64,000 nt of DNA from the NCBI GenBank assembly GCA_023897205.1, contig JAHWDD010000003.1:437665-501664 (forward strand), written 5' to 3'. A program made the position numbers and the translations under genes. Source of the stretch: Exophiala sp. HKRS030. Its lineage: Eukaryota > Ascomycota > Eurotiomycetes > Chaetothyriales > Herpotrichiellaceae. The notes beneath the pieces are model-generated. The model was not told the DNA's origin. It searched no databases and saw nothing but the letters and a program-made list of their open reading frames with translations. This document shows, in pieces, positions 50,890-59,177 of this stretch (position 1 is its first letter; the number at the start of each line of letters is the position of its first letter).

Positions 50890-52212
50890 ATGGTTCCACC
50901 TGTCGCTCCTGTGCCGCCGGTCGCTGTAGGCAATGATCGAAATAAGGCATCGATGGCATCTTTTGAACCACCCTCGAGCACTGCTCCCATGGATCGCGCG
51001 CTCTCGTCTCTCTTCACACCTCTCAAGATTGGTAACGGCCGCATCACACTGTCTCACAGAGTCGTAATGGCACCCATGACCCGCAACCGTGGGGTTCCTC
51101 TGTACCTCAGCAGACCCAACCGTGCTTGGGGCCATGATGGGCTCGGCGTCACATACTACTCGCAGCGAACGACACCTGGTGGTCTGATCATCACGGAAGG
51201 CATCTACCCGACCGTCGAAGCTTCGGCATCCCCTTGCGTGCCAGGTCTTTTCCTCCCAGAACAGGTGCCTGGCTGGAAGTCCGTCGTGGATGCCGTGCAT
51301 CAGAGAGGCGGCTACATCTACGCGCAACTATGGCATGCCGGTCGATCGTGTCTGCCACATTTTACCGGCCATGCAGCAATGTGCCCGAGCGCCACGCCGT
51401 TCGAGGGAGACCACAAGTCGCGGTACGCACCCCCGGGTGACGACAGCGGGTCTCCGGGAAACGGTCAAGGCATCAAGATGAGTGCCTTTCCACCAAAGGC
51501 CATGACGCACGACGACATCAACTGGACGATACAAGCTTATGTTGACTCGGCAAAACGGGCCATCCTCGATTGTGGCTTTGACGGCATTGAGGTCCACGGC
51601 GGTAATGGGTACCTGGTCGAGCAGTTTCTCAGCACCAACATCAACAAGCGAACAGATGAATACGGAGCCACAGTAGAAGGGTACTGCCGCTTCCCGCTGA
51701 AGCTGATGCAGGTTCTGGCAGAAGCAGTCGGAGGCGATAGAGTGGCTATTCGCTTGTCACCTTTCGGCCTCTTTTTGCAGTCTCACGGAGGACAAAGGAT
51801 GGAGATATGGTCACATTTGTGCAGGAGCCTCAAAGAGACCATCCCGACCATGTCCTATATCCACTTCATCGAGCCTCGATTCGAGCAAATCATGGACACC
51901 ACCTCCAAAGAGGCACATTTGAAGGCCATGGGATTGGGACCAAATGTCAGCCTTGTCCCTTTCCGCGAGATCATGAAAGACACGCCGTTCTTCGTGTCTG
52001 GCGGCTACAACGACACGAACGTCTGGAATGTAATCGACTCGGGTGCAGCCGATGCGGTCAGCATAGGGCGCTATTTCACCTCCAATCCCGATCTCGTCCA
52101 TCGACTGAAGCACGGGAGAGAGCTGGCGAGGTATGAGCGAGACCGGTTCTATTGGGTCCCGTTTGACACACGAGCACGAGGGTATACAGACTATCCTGCT
52201 TCAACAGAATAG
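50890..52212 (+). CDS. Old Yellow Enzyme-family NADH:flavin oxidoreductase
   Basis: FMN-dependent ene-reductase that reduces activated C=C bonds with NAD(P)H. One exon, 440 residues; a later in-frame ATG at 50953 (MASFEPPSST) is also possible, and the core starts at LFTPLKIGNGRITLSHRVVM. The TIM-barrel blocks are intact: APMTRNRGVP, GGLIITEGIYP, IYAQLWHAGR, FDGIEVHGGNGYLVEQFL (substrate-binding His and Asn with the catalytic Tyr), TNINKRTDEYG, VAIRLSPFG, FFVSGGYND and DAVSIGRYFTSNPDLV (FMN phosphate). The N-terminus is Pro/Val-rich without a targeting signal. It lies 215 bases after the first PuuE-like gene on the same strand. Substrate unknown. Confidence 0.93.
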   Translation: MVPPVAPVPPVAVGNDRNKASMASFEPPSSTAPMDRALSSLFTPLKIGNGRITLSHRVVMAPMTRNRGVPLYLSRPNRAWGHDGLGVTYYSQRTTPGGLIITEGIYPTVEASASPCVPGLFLPEQVPGWKSVVDAVHQRGGYIYAQLWHAGRSCLPHFTGHAAMCPSATPFEGDHKSRYAPPGDDSGSPGNGQGIKMSAFPPKAMTHDDINWTIQAYVDSAKRAILDCGFDGIEVHGGNGYLVEQFLSTNINKRTDEYGATVEGYCRFPLKLMQVLAEAVGGDRVAIRLSPFGLFLQSHGGQRMEIWSHLCRSLKETIPTMSYIHFIEPRFEQIMDTTSKEAHLKAMGLGPNVSLVPFREIMKDTPFFVSGGYNDTNVWNVIDSGAADAVSIGRYFTSNPDLVHRLKHGRELARYERDRFYWVPFDTRARGYTDYPASTE

Positions 52213-52810
52213 ATTGTACAGTTATACCGGTGTCATTACAAACCCCGCTCTGACCCCCCCGGTAGGCACCCTAGACCTAGGTAACTGTATACGGAGTATT
52301 CGAATCTTGTACGAGGTATCTCCAACAACCGCGGCGGCCTAAACCACCCACGATGTGATATCCAGGGGCTAAACTTCAATAGGCAATCGCCGAACACATA
52401 CCTCCTCCACCTTTATCAAAAAGTCAACATTTGACAAAAACTGGGGCATTTGCGGACAAGTCCAACGAACATGTTGGAGATTGTTGCTCGGCTTATGGCC
52501 GCTGGGCACCAGATCGTGAATTGAACTGCCGTATATCTCTCTTTGGACGTAAGCCTAACTCTCTGAGACGCGGGAAGCTTTTTGAAGAACGCCGAGGCGT
52601 CTTGCTCACAGTTTGAACATTTGGCCGACGACGACAACGGCAGGCAATACTTGTTGTAGTCATCTCTGCTCACCTAGCACCTTCAAAGTTCACACAGTAA
52701 ATCACCAGTGACCACCGACCAAGGCAGGTTTTTCAACTTTTGTCCATCTTCATTCATCCTTGACACCCACACACAACTCCCAGCCCCTGGCCCCCTTCCA
52801 ACCAAATACA
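52213..52810. other. intergenic between OYE and second PuuE-like gene
   Basis: 598 bases. A TACGGAGTA motif lies at about 52290 beside the palindrome-like CTAGACCTAGG. The rest is promoter-like and holds no recognisable gene. Confidence 0.55.
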
Positions 52811-53827
52811 ATGTCCACTCCCGCCCCTTATACCTGGGACCCCCACCACGACTTCCCCCGTGACCTCACGGGCTATGGGGCCGACCCGCCACCGGCCCCC
52901 TGGCCCTCCTCGGCCCTCCTCGCCCTCTCCTTCGTGATCAACTACGAAGAAGGCGGCGAGCACTGTGTCCTCAACGGCGACGCGACGTCCGAAGCGTCGC
53001 TCTGGGAGTCCGCGGGCCGCTACCCGCCGCGCCAACAGGCCCGCGCCGTCAACGTGGAGAGCGACTACGAGTACGGGTCGAGGGTCGGGGTGTGGCGGAT
53101 CATGAAGTTGTTCGAGAAGCACGGGATGAAGTGGACGCTGTACGCGGTGGGCAAGGCGGTCGAGGCGAACCCCGAGGTGGCGTTGCGGACGAAGAGGGCC
53201 GGCGGCGAGGTGGCGAGCCACTGTTACCGGTGGGTGAACTACGAGGACATGGACGCCGCGAAGGAAAAGGACATGATCCGGGCCGGGCTGGAGAGCCTGA
53301 GGGACGTGACGGGGGAGTACCCCGTGGGCTGGTACTACGGGCGGCTGAGCAGTAGGAGCAAGGCGCTGGTGTGGGACGTCTACGACGAGATGGGGATCCC
53401 GTTGCACTGGCAGAGCGACAGCTACGGCGACGACATTCCGTACTGGGTGGACGTGCCGGCCGAGGGGAAGATGATCGAGCAAGGGAAGCGGAAGGAGGAG
53501 GACGCGAAGGGGATGTTGATGGTGCCGTACACGTACGACGTGAATGATTTCAAGTTCCACACGCCGACGGGGTTCGGGGGCCCAGGGGACTTTTTCACGC
53601 ACTTGAAGAATGCCTTTGACGTCTTGTACGAAGAGGGCCAGGAGGGAACGCCCAAGATGATGACGGTGGGACTGCATTGTCGCATCATCGGCAAGCCCGG
53701 CAGATTCGCCGAGTTGAAGAGGTTCTGTGAGTACGTGGCGACCAAGGACCGCGTCTGGGTCTGCACGAGAGGTGAGATTGCAAAGTGCTGGAGGGAGAAC
53801 AGGCCGTACAAGGTCGGAAAGATATAG
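52811..53827 (+). CDS. PuuE-like polysaccharide-deacetylase-fold protein 2
   Basis: Intronless, 338 residues, markedly richer in G+C and in G/C-ending codons than its paralogue at 49532. Motifs in order: DPHHDFPRDLTGYG, SFVINYEEGGEHC, YEYGSRVGVWRIMKLFEKHG, KRAGGEVASHCYRW, VGWYYGRLSSRSKALV, SYGDDIPYWVDVPAEG, PYTYDVNDFKFH, LHCRIIGKPGRFAELKRF. Two residues of a conserved block differ: where copy 1 has GHEIATHGLRW this has GGEVASHCYRW, so the Gly-His-Glu His and the Gly after the second His are changed. It could have a different substrate or weaker activity. Upstream ATG choices exist, but the start at 52811 aligns with the paralogue's N-terminus. Confidence 0.88.
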   Translation: MSTPAPYTWDPHHDFPRDLTGYGADPPPAPWPSSALLALSFVINYEEGGEHCVLNGDATSEASLWESAGRYPPRQQARAVNVESDYEYGSRVGVWRIMKLFEKHGMKWTLYAVGKAVEANPEVALRTKRAGGEVASHCYRWVNYEDMDAAKEKDMIRAGLESLRDVTGEYPVGWYYGRLSSRSKALVWDVYDEMGIPLHWQSDSYGDDIPYWVDVPAEGKMIEQGKRKEEDAKGMLMVPYTYDVNDFKFHTPTGFGGPGDFFTHLKNAFDVLYEEGQEGTPKMMTVGLHCRIIGKPGRFAELKRFCEYVATKDRVWVCTRGEIAKCWRENRPYKVGKI

Positions 53828-54185
53828 ATGGGCCTTCTAGCCTTCTATAACATCGTGGACAAAGGTACCAAAACAACAAAGGCGACATTGCCATGGGCAA
53901 TTGGTGGCTGAACGTAGGAAGCGCGAATGACGAAATCCATGGACATCGAGGCACAGCACCTGAGGCTAAAGTGTACATATCTATCGATGGGCGAAATCGA
54001 GGGCATCCAACCTTATGTTGGAAGTCTAATGGTTTTCTTTTCCCCTTCCATGTATGTAATTCGACAGCAGACAGACGCATTCACCGTCAAGTACTTAGAT
54101 AACGGTCAAACCCACCTCAGTCTCCTTGAATGCAGAGGCTGCGACTCAGAGTCGGACAGACAAGAGTCTGGGCGAGTTTCCGGTG
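53828..54185. other. intergenic before the acyl-CoA oxidase relic
   Basis: 358 bases. I looked for the upstream FAD-binding part of an acyl-CoA oxidase here and did not find it. Nothing else recognisable. Confidence 0.5.
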
Positions 54186-54882
54186 AGCAGGAGGTCACCA
54201 CCGAAGTTCCCAAAGCTTGATGATGGCAACCAGATTGTCCTAGCGTTCCAATGGCGAGCCTCGTGGCTTGCGTAGAAAGCTTATGAGGCTCGGGAAGAAC
54301 AGAAAAACTCATGGAACAGCCTGCTGAGCACGCTACACAAGCTGAGTCGAGGTAAGTTGTATGATTCGCATGTCCTTGCGGGTATTGACGTTATTGCAGC
54401 ATGCTCGCAATCCATGCTGGTCGAAAACTTCCACGAAGCGGTTTCTAAAGCCGAGATGAGGCGTCAGGAGACAGAGGTACTTCGAGCATTGTTCCGGCTC
54501 TTCGCGCTGTACACGATAGACGCAGAGGCGCGTGAATTCCAGAGCTCTGGTGTTGTCTCTTCATAGATGCTGGACGGGTTGCCAGACCAAATCTATGGGT
54601 TGATGCAGCAGATCCGACCTCATGCCGTCCGACTGGTGGATTCATTTGCTTCGCCTGACTATCTCCTTGACAGGTAAGAGAATCAATTGACAACAAACAA
54701 CCAGAACTGACTAACCTAGTGCCTTGGGCCGCCACAATGGAGGAGTGTACGAAGACTTGTAATATCGTGCTCATGTGATCAACCCTCTCAAAGAGCTAGT
54801 GGTGAATCCAGACTACCGCAGTAATGAGGTCGTGGTGGACGGAGAGGGCATAGATAGGATACTTGCAAAGCTTCAGGGAGAT
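54186..54882 (+). pseudogene. decayed C-terminal fragment of a peroxisomal acyl-CoA oxidase
   Basis: Three consecutive exon-like blocks on the plus strand match the order of the acyl-CoA oxidase C-terminal domain: PKLDDGNQIVLAFQWRASW with a later SWNSLLSTLHKLSR, then SMLVENFHEAVSKAE with ALFRLFALYTIDAEAREF, PHAVRLVDSFASPDYLLDS, and finally ALGRHNGGVYEDL with NPLKELVVNPDYRSNEVVV. Two introns still have intact boundaries and phases (54352-54399 and 54674-54719). In-frame stops interrupt it at 54273-54275 (TAG), 54564-54566 (TAG) and 54760-54762 (TAA), and the FAD and catalytic parts, about 500 residues, are absent upstream. The family match is from memory of conserved blocks. It ends next to the convergent transcription-factor gene. 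Confidence 0.8.
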
Positions 54883-54917
54883 CAGTCTAGTGTAACTAAG
54901 GGGTCGAAATTTCTGGG

Positions 54918-57002
54918 TTATTCAGGGAATAATCCCAAATCATCGACCCACATCCGCATCCAAGTATTCTCCTGGAAATGATTCGTCAAGACAGGCGAAA
55001 AGCCATCGCCGAAGTCGGCTATCGTAGGCAGTGCCATCGGGTCGTTGTCAAATATCGGTTGCTTATCTAGATGATCATCCATAACCATGCCGTTCAGATC
55101 TGGTGTTGGGTACACTTGCTGTATTTCAGTCTGCTCTGTGTCGGGAAGAGAAGCCTCCACCGAGGTATTCAGGATAGTGCTGATATTTTGCAGATTCTGT
55201 ATGGCTGGCGTGCCATAGAGTCCGCCGAGCATTTCGGTGGCAGCGGCCAACGAAGCCTGATCGTGAATCGCCTCTTGGGTCCGGGTTGTTTTTGAGCCTG
55301 CATGGTCGTCGGAATTAATGGCCTTCCTGATCGCACGCACGTTCCGTACATTGTTCGCTGCCGCCGGTCGAGCGCTACCGAGCTTATCAAGGAAGCCCTC
55401 TATCAAGTCCAAGGCGACGTCAGCTTCAGCCCTCAGTCCTGCTACACGCAACGTGGATAGGTGGGGGATAGCCGCTACCATCCCATAGAAAGAGAAGGGC
55501 GATGCCAGGTAGCGTGTATCTTCCCGCAAGTGAATGGCTTGTAGAATTCTGAACATCAGGTTTGAAGCCGAAATGCTCGCTGCATTCTCAGGGGCAATGG
55601 CGAAGACTGATCGAGGCCGATAAAAGACCAAGATCGTGGTCAGTAACGGAGCATGCAATTGAGCTATTTCGAAGTCGTAGGGCCGCTGCCAGCCGTCCGG
55701 ATCTTGCAAGCGCAGAGCGTCAGGAAGGTTTCGGCAAAAGTTAACTAGTCTCTGCAAGATTTGACTGCGTTCCGTAGCTGGCTGCTTGTCCTTGGTCAGA
55801 AAATTGCAGAGGTCGTAAAGGAGACACGTAATCTCCTGGTACGCCACAAAAATGTAGGCGCGAACATCAGTAGGATCGTCGAAATCATTGACCGATGGTT
55901 GTTCCATGGTGCTATCTGCCAGGTTGAGCATACGGGGACGTCCGTGGGCCGTAGCCATCAAACTATCCCTAATGAACAAAGTCCACCAGATTCGTCGTCG
56001 GAGGCCAAAATCTTCCTTATTTGTATCAGGCTGCCGCTGGAGACCGATCTGCTGTGCAATGCCGAGGGCACAGCTTTCCCAATAACGAGCCGTATCAGTG
56101 GAGATGTCTCGTGGCGCGGCTGGAGTGTAGAACTGCATTAGGCACATTGATGCTATGATGTTCAGTGGGTTTCTCTCGTAACCAGTGTTGATTAACGCCT
56201 TCACGCGCTGGTAGTAAGCGTCTTGTGTCGCCTTATTGACGGTCTCTGGGCGCATAAGCGATCCCACTAGCAGGACAGCCTGCAATAGGAGGAGCGAACC
56301 CTCGCCATCAGATGATGATGATCCTAGTGATTTGACATCGACTATTGGCATCCACGGCCATGCTTTGTCATCAAATGCTTCCAACAGGCTTTGGCGAAGA
56401 GGGAGCTCTGGGAGGTCGAAAGCATGGTACAAATGCAGGACTTGTAACTCTGTGGCTGATAGTTTGTGCTGGCGGACTGGCTGATCTTCGTTGGAGTGAT
56501 CAATATTGGGGAAGTCATCGCCTAAGATGGCAGATCGGGACATATAGCTAGCATTATGAAACTCATCGTGGGAGGACCGCTGGGCATTCGCGGTTGTTCC
56601 TGGGCTGCTGGCCAGCGAATTCTGGCGACCGATGAACAGCAAAGGGGCAGAGACGTCCTTATTGTCATCCAGATGCTGGGAAGGGCCTCGTGGAATCGGT
56701 ACGGGTTGATTGCTTCGACCACTTGTGGTATTGCCGTTGCGCTGCTTCTGCTTCTGAGTTTGCTCCTGTCGTTGTGGCTCAGGTTGCTGGGCAGGCGATG
56801 GCCTGTTTGGTCCAGGGTGGTCTGCTGCTTTGCGTTTTCGATTCCTTGAGCGGCACTCCACACCGTGTGTCAGACAGTTGCGGCAAGGTTCGATGCCAGT
56901 CTGGTCACATTTGACCTTCCGGGAGTAGCATGCCTCGCAAGCTTTTGGCTGTGACTGCTGCGACCGTGAAGCTGGGTCATAAGTGTGAAAAGTTGTGGCC
57001 AT
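54918..57002 (-). CDS. Zn2Cys6 transcription factor with fungal_trans domain
   Basis: Nuclear DNA-binding regulator. One uninterrupted frame: 694 residues from MATTFHTYDP at 57002, or 719 from an upstream in-frame ATG at 57077. The binuclear zinc cluster is complete near the N-terminus: CEACYSRKVKCDQTGIEPC then CLTHGVEC (Cx2Cx6Cx7Cx2Cx6C, residues 22-50), followed by a basic RNRKRK. A Gln-rich linker leads to the fungal_trans middle domain: FDLPELPLRQSLLEAF, WPWMPIVDVKSL, RYWESCALGIAQQIGLQR and the signature RRRIWWTLFIRDSLMATAHGRP. The last 150 residues are acidic and Pro-poor, plausibly an activation region. It lies beside the amidase/PuuE/OYE genes and may regulate them; this is inference from position. 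Confidence 0.92.
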   Translation of the reverse strand: MATTFHTYDPASRSQQSQPKACEACYSRKVKCDQTGIEPCRNCLTHGVECRSRNRKRKAADHPGPNRPSPAQQPEPQRQEQTQKQKQRNGNTTSGRSNQPVPIPRGPSQHLDDNKDVSAPLLFIGRQNSLASSPGTTANAQRSSHDEFHNASYMSRSAILGDDFPNIDHSNEDQPVRQHKLSATELQVLHLYHAFDLPELPLRQSLLEAFDDKAWPWMPIVDVKSLGSSSSDGEGSLLLLQAVLLVGSLMRPETVNKATQDAYYQRVKALINTGYERNPLNIIASMCLMQFYTPAAPRDISTDTARYWESCALGIAQQIGLQRQPDTNKEDFGLRRRIWWTLFIRDSLMATAHGRPRMLNLADSTMEQPSVNDFDDPTDVRAYIFVAYQEITCLLYDLCNFLTKDKQPATERSQILQRLVNFCRNLPDALRLQDPDGWQRPYDFEIAQLHAPLLTTILVFYRPRSVFAIAPENAASISASNLMFRILQAIHLREDTRYLASPFSFYGMVAAIPHLSTLRVAGLRAEADVALDLIEGFLDKLGSARPAAANNVRNVRAIRKAINSDDHAGSKTTRTQEAIHDQASLAAATEMLGGLYGTPAIQNLQNISTILNTSVEASLPDTEQTEIQQVYPTPDLNGMVMDDHLDKQPIFDNDPMALPTIADFGDGFSPVLTNHFQENTWMRMWVDDLGLFPE

Positions 57003-59177
57003 TTCGGTCGAACATACAAGAATTAGGCTCATCCCCAAGGATCGACCGAAGTGACTGCATGGAAGGAAGAGCGCCAAGTGCCTAACCTGATCATGTATTA
57101 TAGCACTGGTCGGAAGGGATTGGTTCTCGGACGAGACTCTGCTGTCCGTAGATAGGACTCGAATCTAACCTGACTCCGAATGTCTTGCCTTGTTGGGTGA
57201 CTGAGAGAATTGATTGGCGCAGCCACTGCGTCGTGGTCGGAATTGACTTCAAGGCAACGGATTGGCGATATATCATCTGAGCAAGCACAAGGTTGATCGT
57301 CCCAACGATGTCGACGCTCACGGGTGATTTGCTCAAGGGTCAGATGTGGCGGCAGCATCGACCGAGGTCTGTGATAAGGCATGCTTGGAGCTGTGGGGGG
57401 GCGGGATCTTTTCCTGGCAGTACGGAGTAACCCTACAGTACTGTACATGTACGCTACCTTGTAGGTTGGCAAACACGCGTACGGGTACATGTACTGTATG
57501 TGTAGTGTCTAGACCTTTCCCCGGTTGAGGATCCCTGTTTCGGCCCTTCGAGGCTGCGCAGCGAAAGCTCATAGAGATGGCCATTGCCGCTCCGCCATGT
57601 GCAGCTTGATCCTCACCCTTGACGAAGTAGACTGGCCTGTGAACGTCTCTGTGAAGGGACCAAGCCAGGATTATATGGCACAATGATCCGCCATCCCTGA
57701 CCTCATCTTCCTCCCCATCTCATCTACGCAAACAATGGCAATGTATCCCAGTCGAGTTGCATATGACCATCGTCAATTGTTCCGCAGACGAGATCACCAG
57801 TAGCATCCTATCTTGCCCACCCCAGTCCGCGACCTCGGGACCACTTCATGTTCACCGGTCACGGACACAATCATTCGCCAAACATGTTTACCCTTGGTCG
57901 TATCACATTGAGCTGCACTCGGAACTGGGCATTAAGGCATGTACTCATTGCGTTGCGATGCTCTCATCTCATCCCGTGTCAACCCTGCATATAAAAATTC
58001 AACACGGGATTCTAGATTCGCAATGCTTCGAATGATTTCAAGGTGAGTGGCCTGTCTCGTGGGAATAATTTTTTGGTGAAGGCATTCGCTCCATCTTCTC
58101 TTGTCCTTGGCACATAACAATTCCAACCCCAAGTCACTCGCTAGGCTTCTTCTCTGGTCCTTCTATTCCTTCTTCTTTTTCTCAGTCGTTAGCAGCCATT
58201 GTTCCTTCTGCACAGCTGCTTCAGCTTCAAAATGACTTAAACAAGCTCACAAACAATGGCATCAGTATCTAGTAAGTGTAGCGACAGCCTAAACAACAAC
58301 GCGCTCGCCATTTTCACCTATAGAGGCGCGTAGTATCTCCTTCTGGGCGATGGACCTAAAGACCTCATGTATCACCTTGTATCTTGACCAACGGATATCA
58401 CTATTTTCAAGTCTTTACAGAGTATGTTACTGTTCACCAGTGTCATGGGTTGACCCATACAGCAGCAGGGTGAGGCCATTCTTTCAGCAGGCCGGCCTTC
58501 GACTTAGTAGGTATCGTGGATAGAGGTAGGTATCCGATATTAGCAGGCTTCTTCGTAACGGTCCCTCTTAAAGGTCGCGGGAATTTAAGGATTGAAAGAT
58601 ATCGTCAAGTCTGAGAAAGAATAGGATTATAGAAGCATGATTATACAGTATTCTTCGAGTGCTTAGGTAGAAGCATCAATCGAAAACCTACCTTTAAAAG
58701 ACTCTGGAAAGTAAAATAGAACTGTGCAGGATTTCGCCCCTCCAACCGGTCAAGGGGGTCGCGCGAATCGTGGCGCGAGCAAGGGCGGCATCAGCTTATT
58801 TCCCGATCGAGGGTGTGGCGCGAGCAGTTCAACCAACTCTAGCCTTGGCTGGAGAGAGAGAGAGTGATGTGTGTGAAGAGGTCCAGAGAAGCTCAGACGC
58901 AGGGAGAGGCAACACTGACTGAACTACGGAATTCGACAACTCTCCAAAGTGCAGCTTCTTCTGCCACCCGTCGATTTTGCCTACAGCCTTTCTTAATCTT
59001 GACCTCACCACTTCATCTGACGCGCACATTCCTTCAAACTTTGCAGGTTTGCTCGACTCGATCCTTCGAACAAATCGACGTGCGAAACGACTACTTTAAC
59101 GCCCTACCCGTGGAGTATGCTGGTCGCGCTTTTGTTATTATTGTAAGGGATCAATTTTGCGATGGCAGCAGGCGCAA
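57003..59177. other. gene-poor gap: regulator promoter, AT-rich stretch, SWR1 promoter
   Basis: 2.2 kb. A TACGGAGTA motif lies at about 57421. At 58256 an ATG with five codons is followed by GTAAGTG after a pyrimidine-rich leader, which looks like a lone first exon with nothing recognisable downstream. From about 58300 to 58720 the sequence is AT-rich, with stops in all frames. A GTGGCGCGAGCA direct repeat (58770 and 58815) lies upstream of SWR1. No transposase-like frame was found. Confidence 0.5.
58770..58826. repeat. 12-base direct repeat GTGGCGCGAGCA, two copies
   Basis: Identical 12-mers at about 58770-58781 and 58815-58826, 45 bases apart, with a related GTCGCGCGAATC just upstream. They lie about 350-400 bases before the SWR1 start and could be paired protein-binding sites; chance is not excluded. 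Confidence 0.5.

Noticed and set aside
52754..53677. 307-codon minus-strand frame over the second PuuE-like gene
   Set aside because: Antisense shadow of a very GC-rich gene; translation is His/Val/Pro-biased and matches no family.
57125..57165. GATTCGAGTCC on the minus strand, like a tRNA B box
   Set aside because: The T-stem does not pair and no A box or acceptor stem is found at the right distance.
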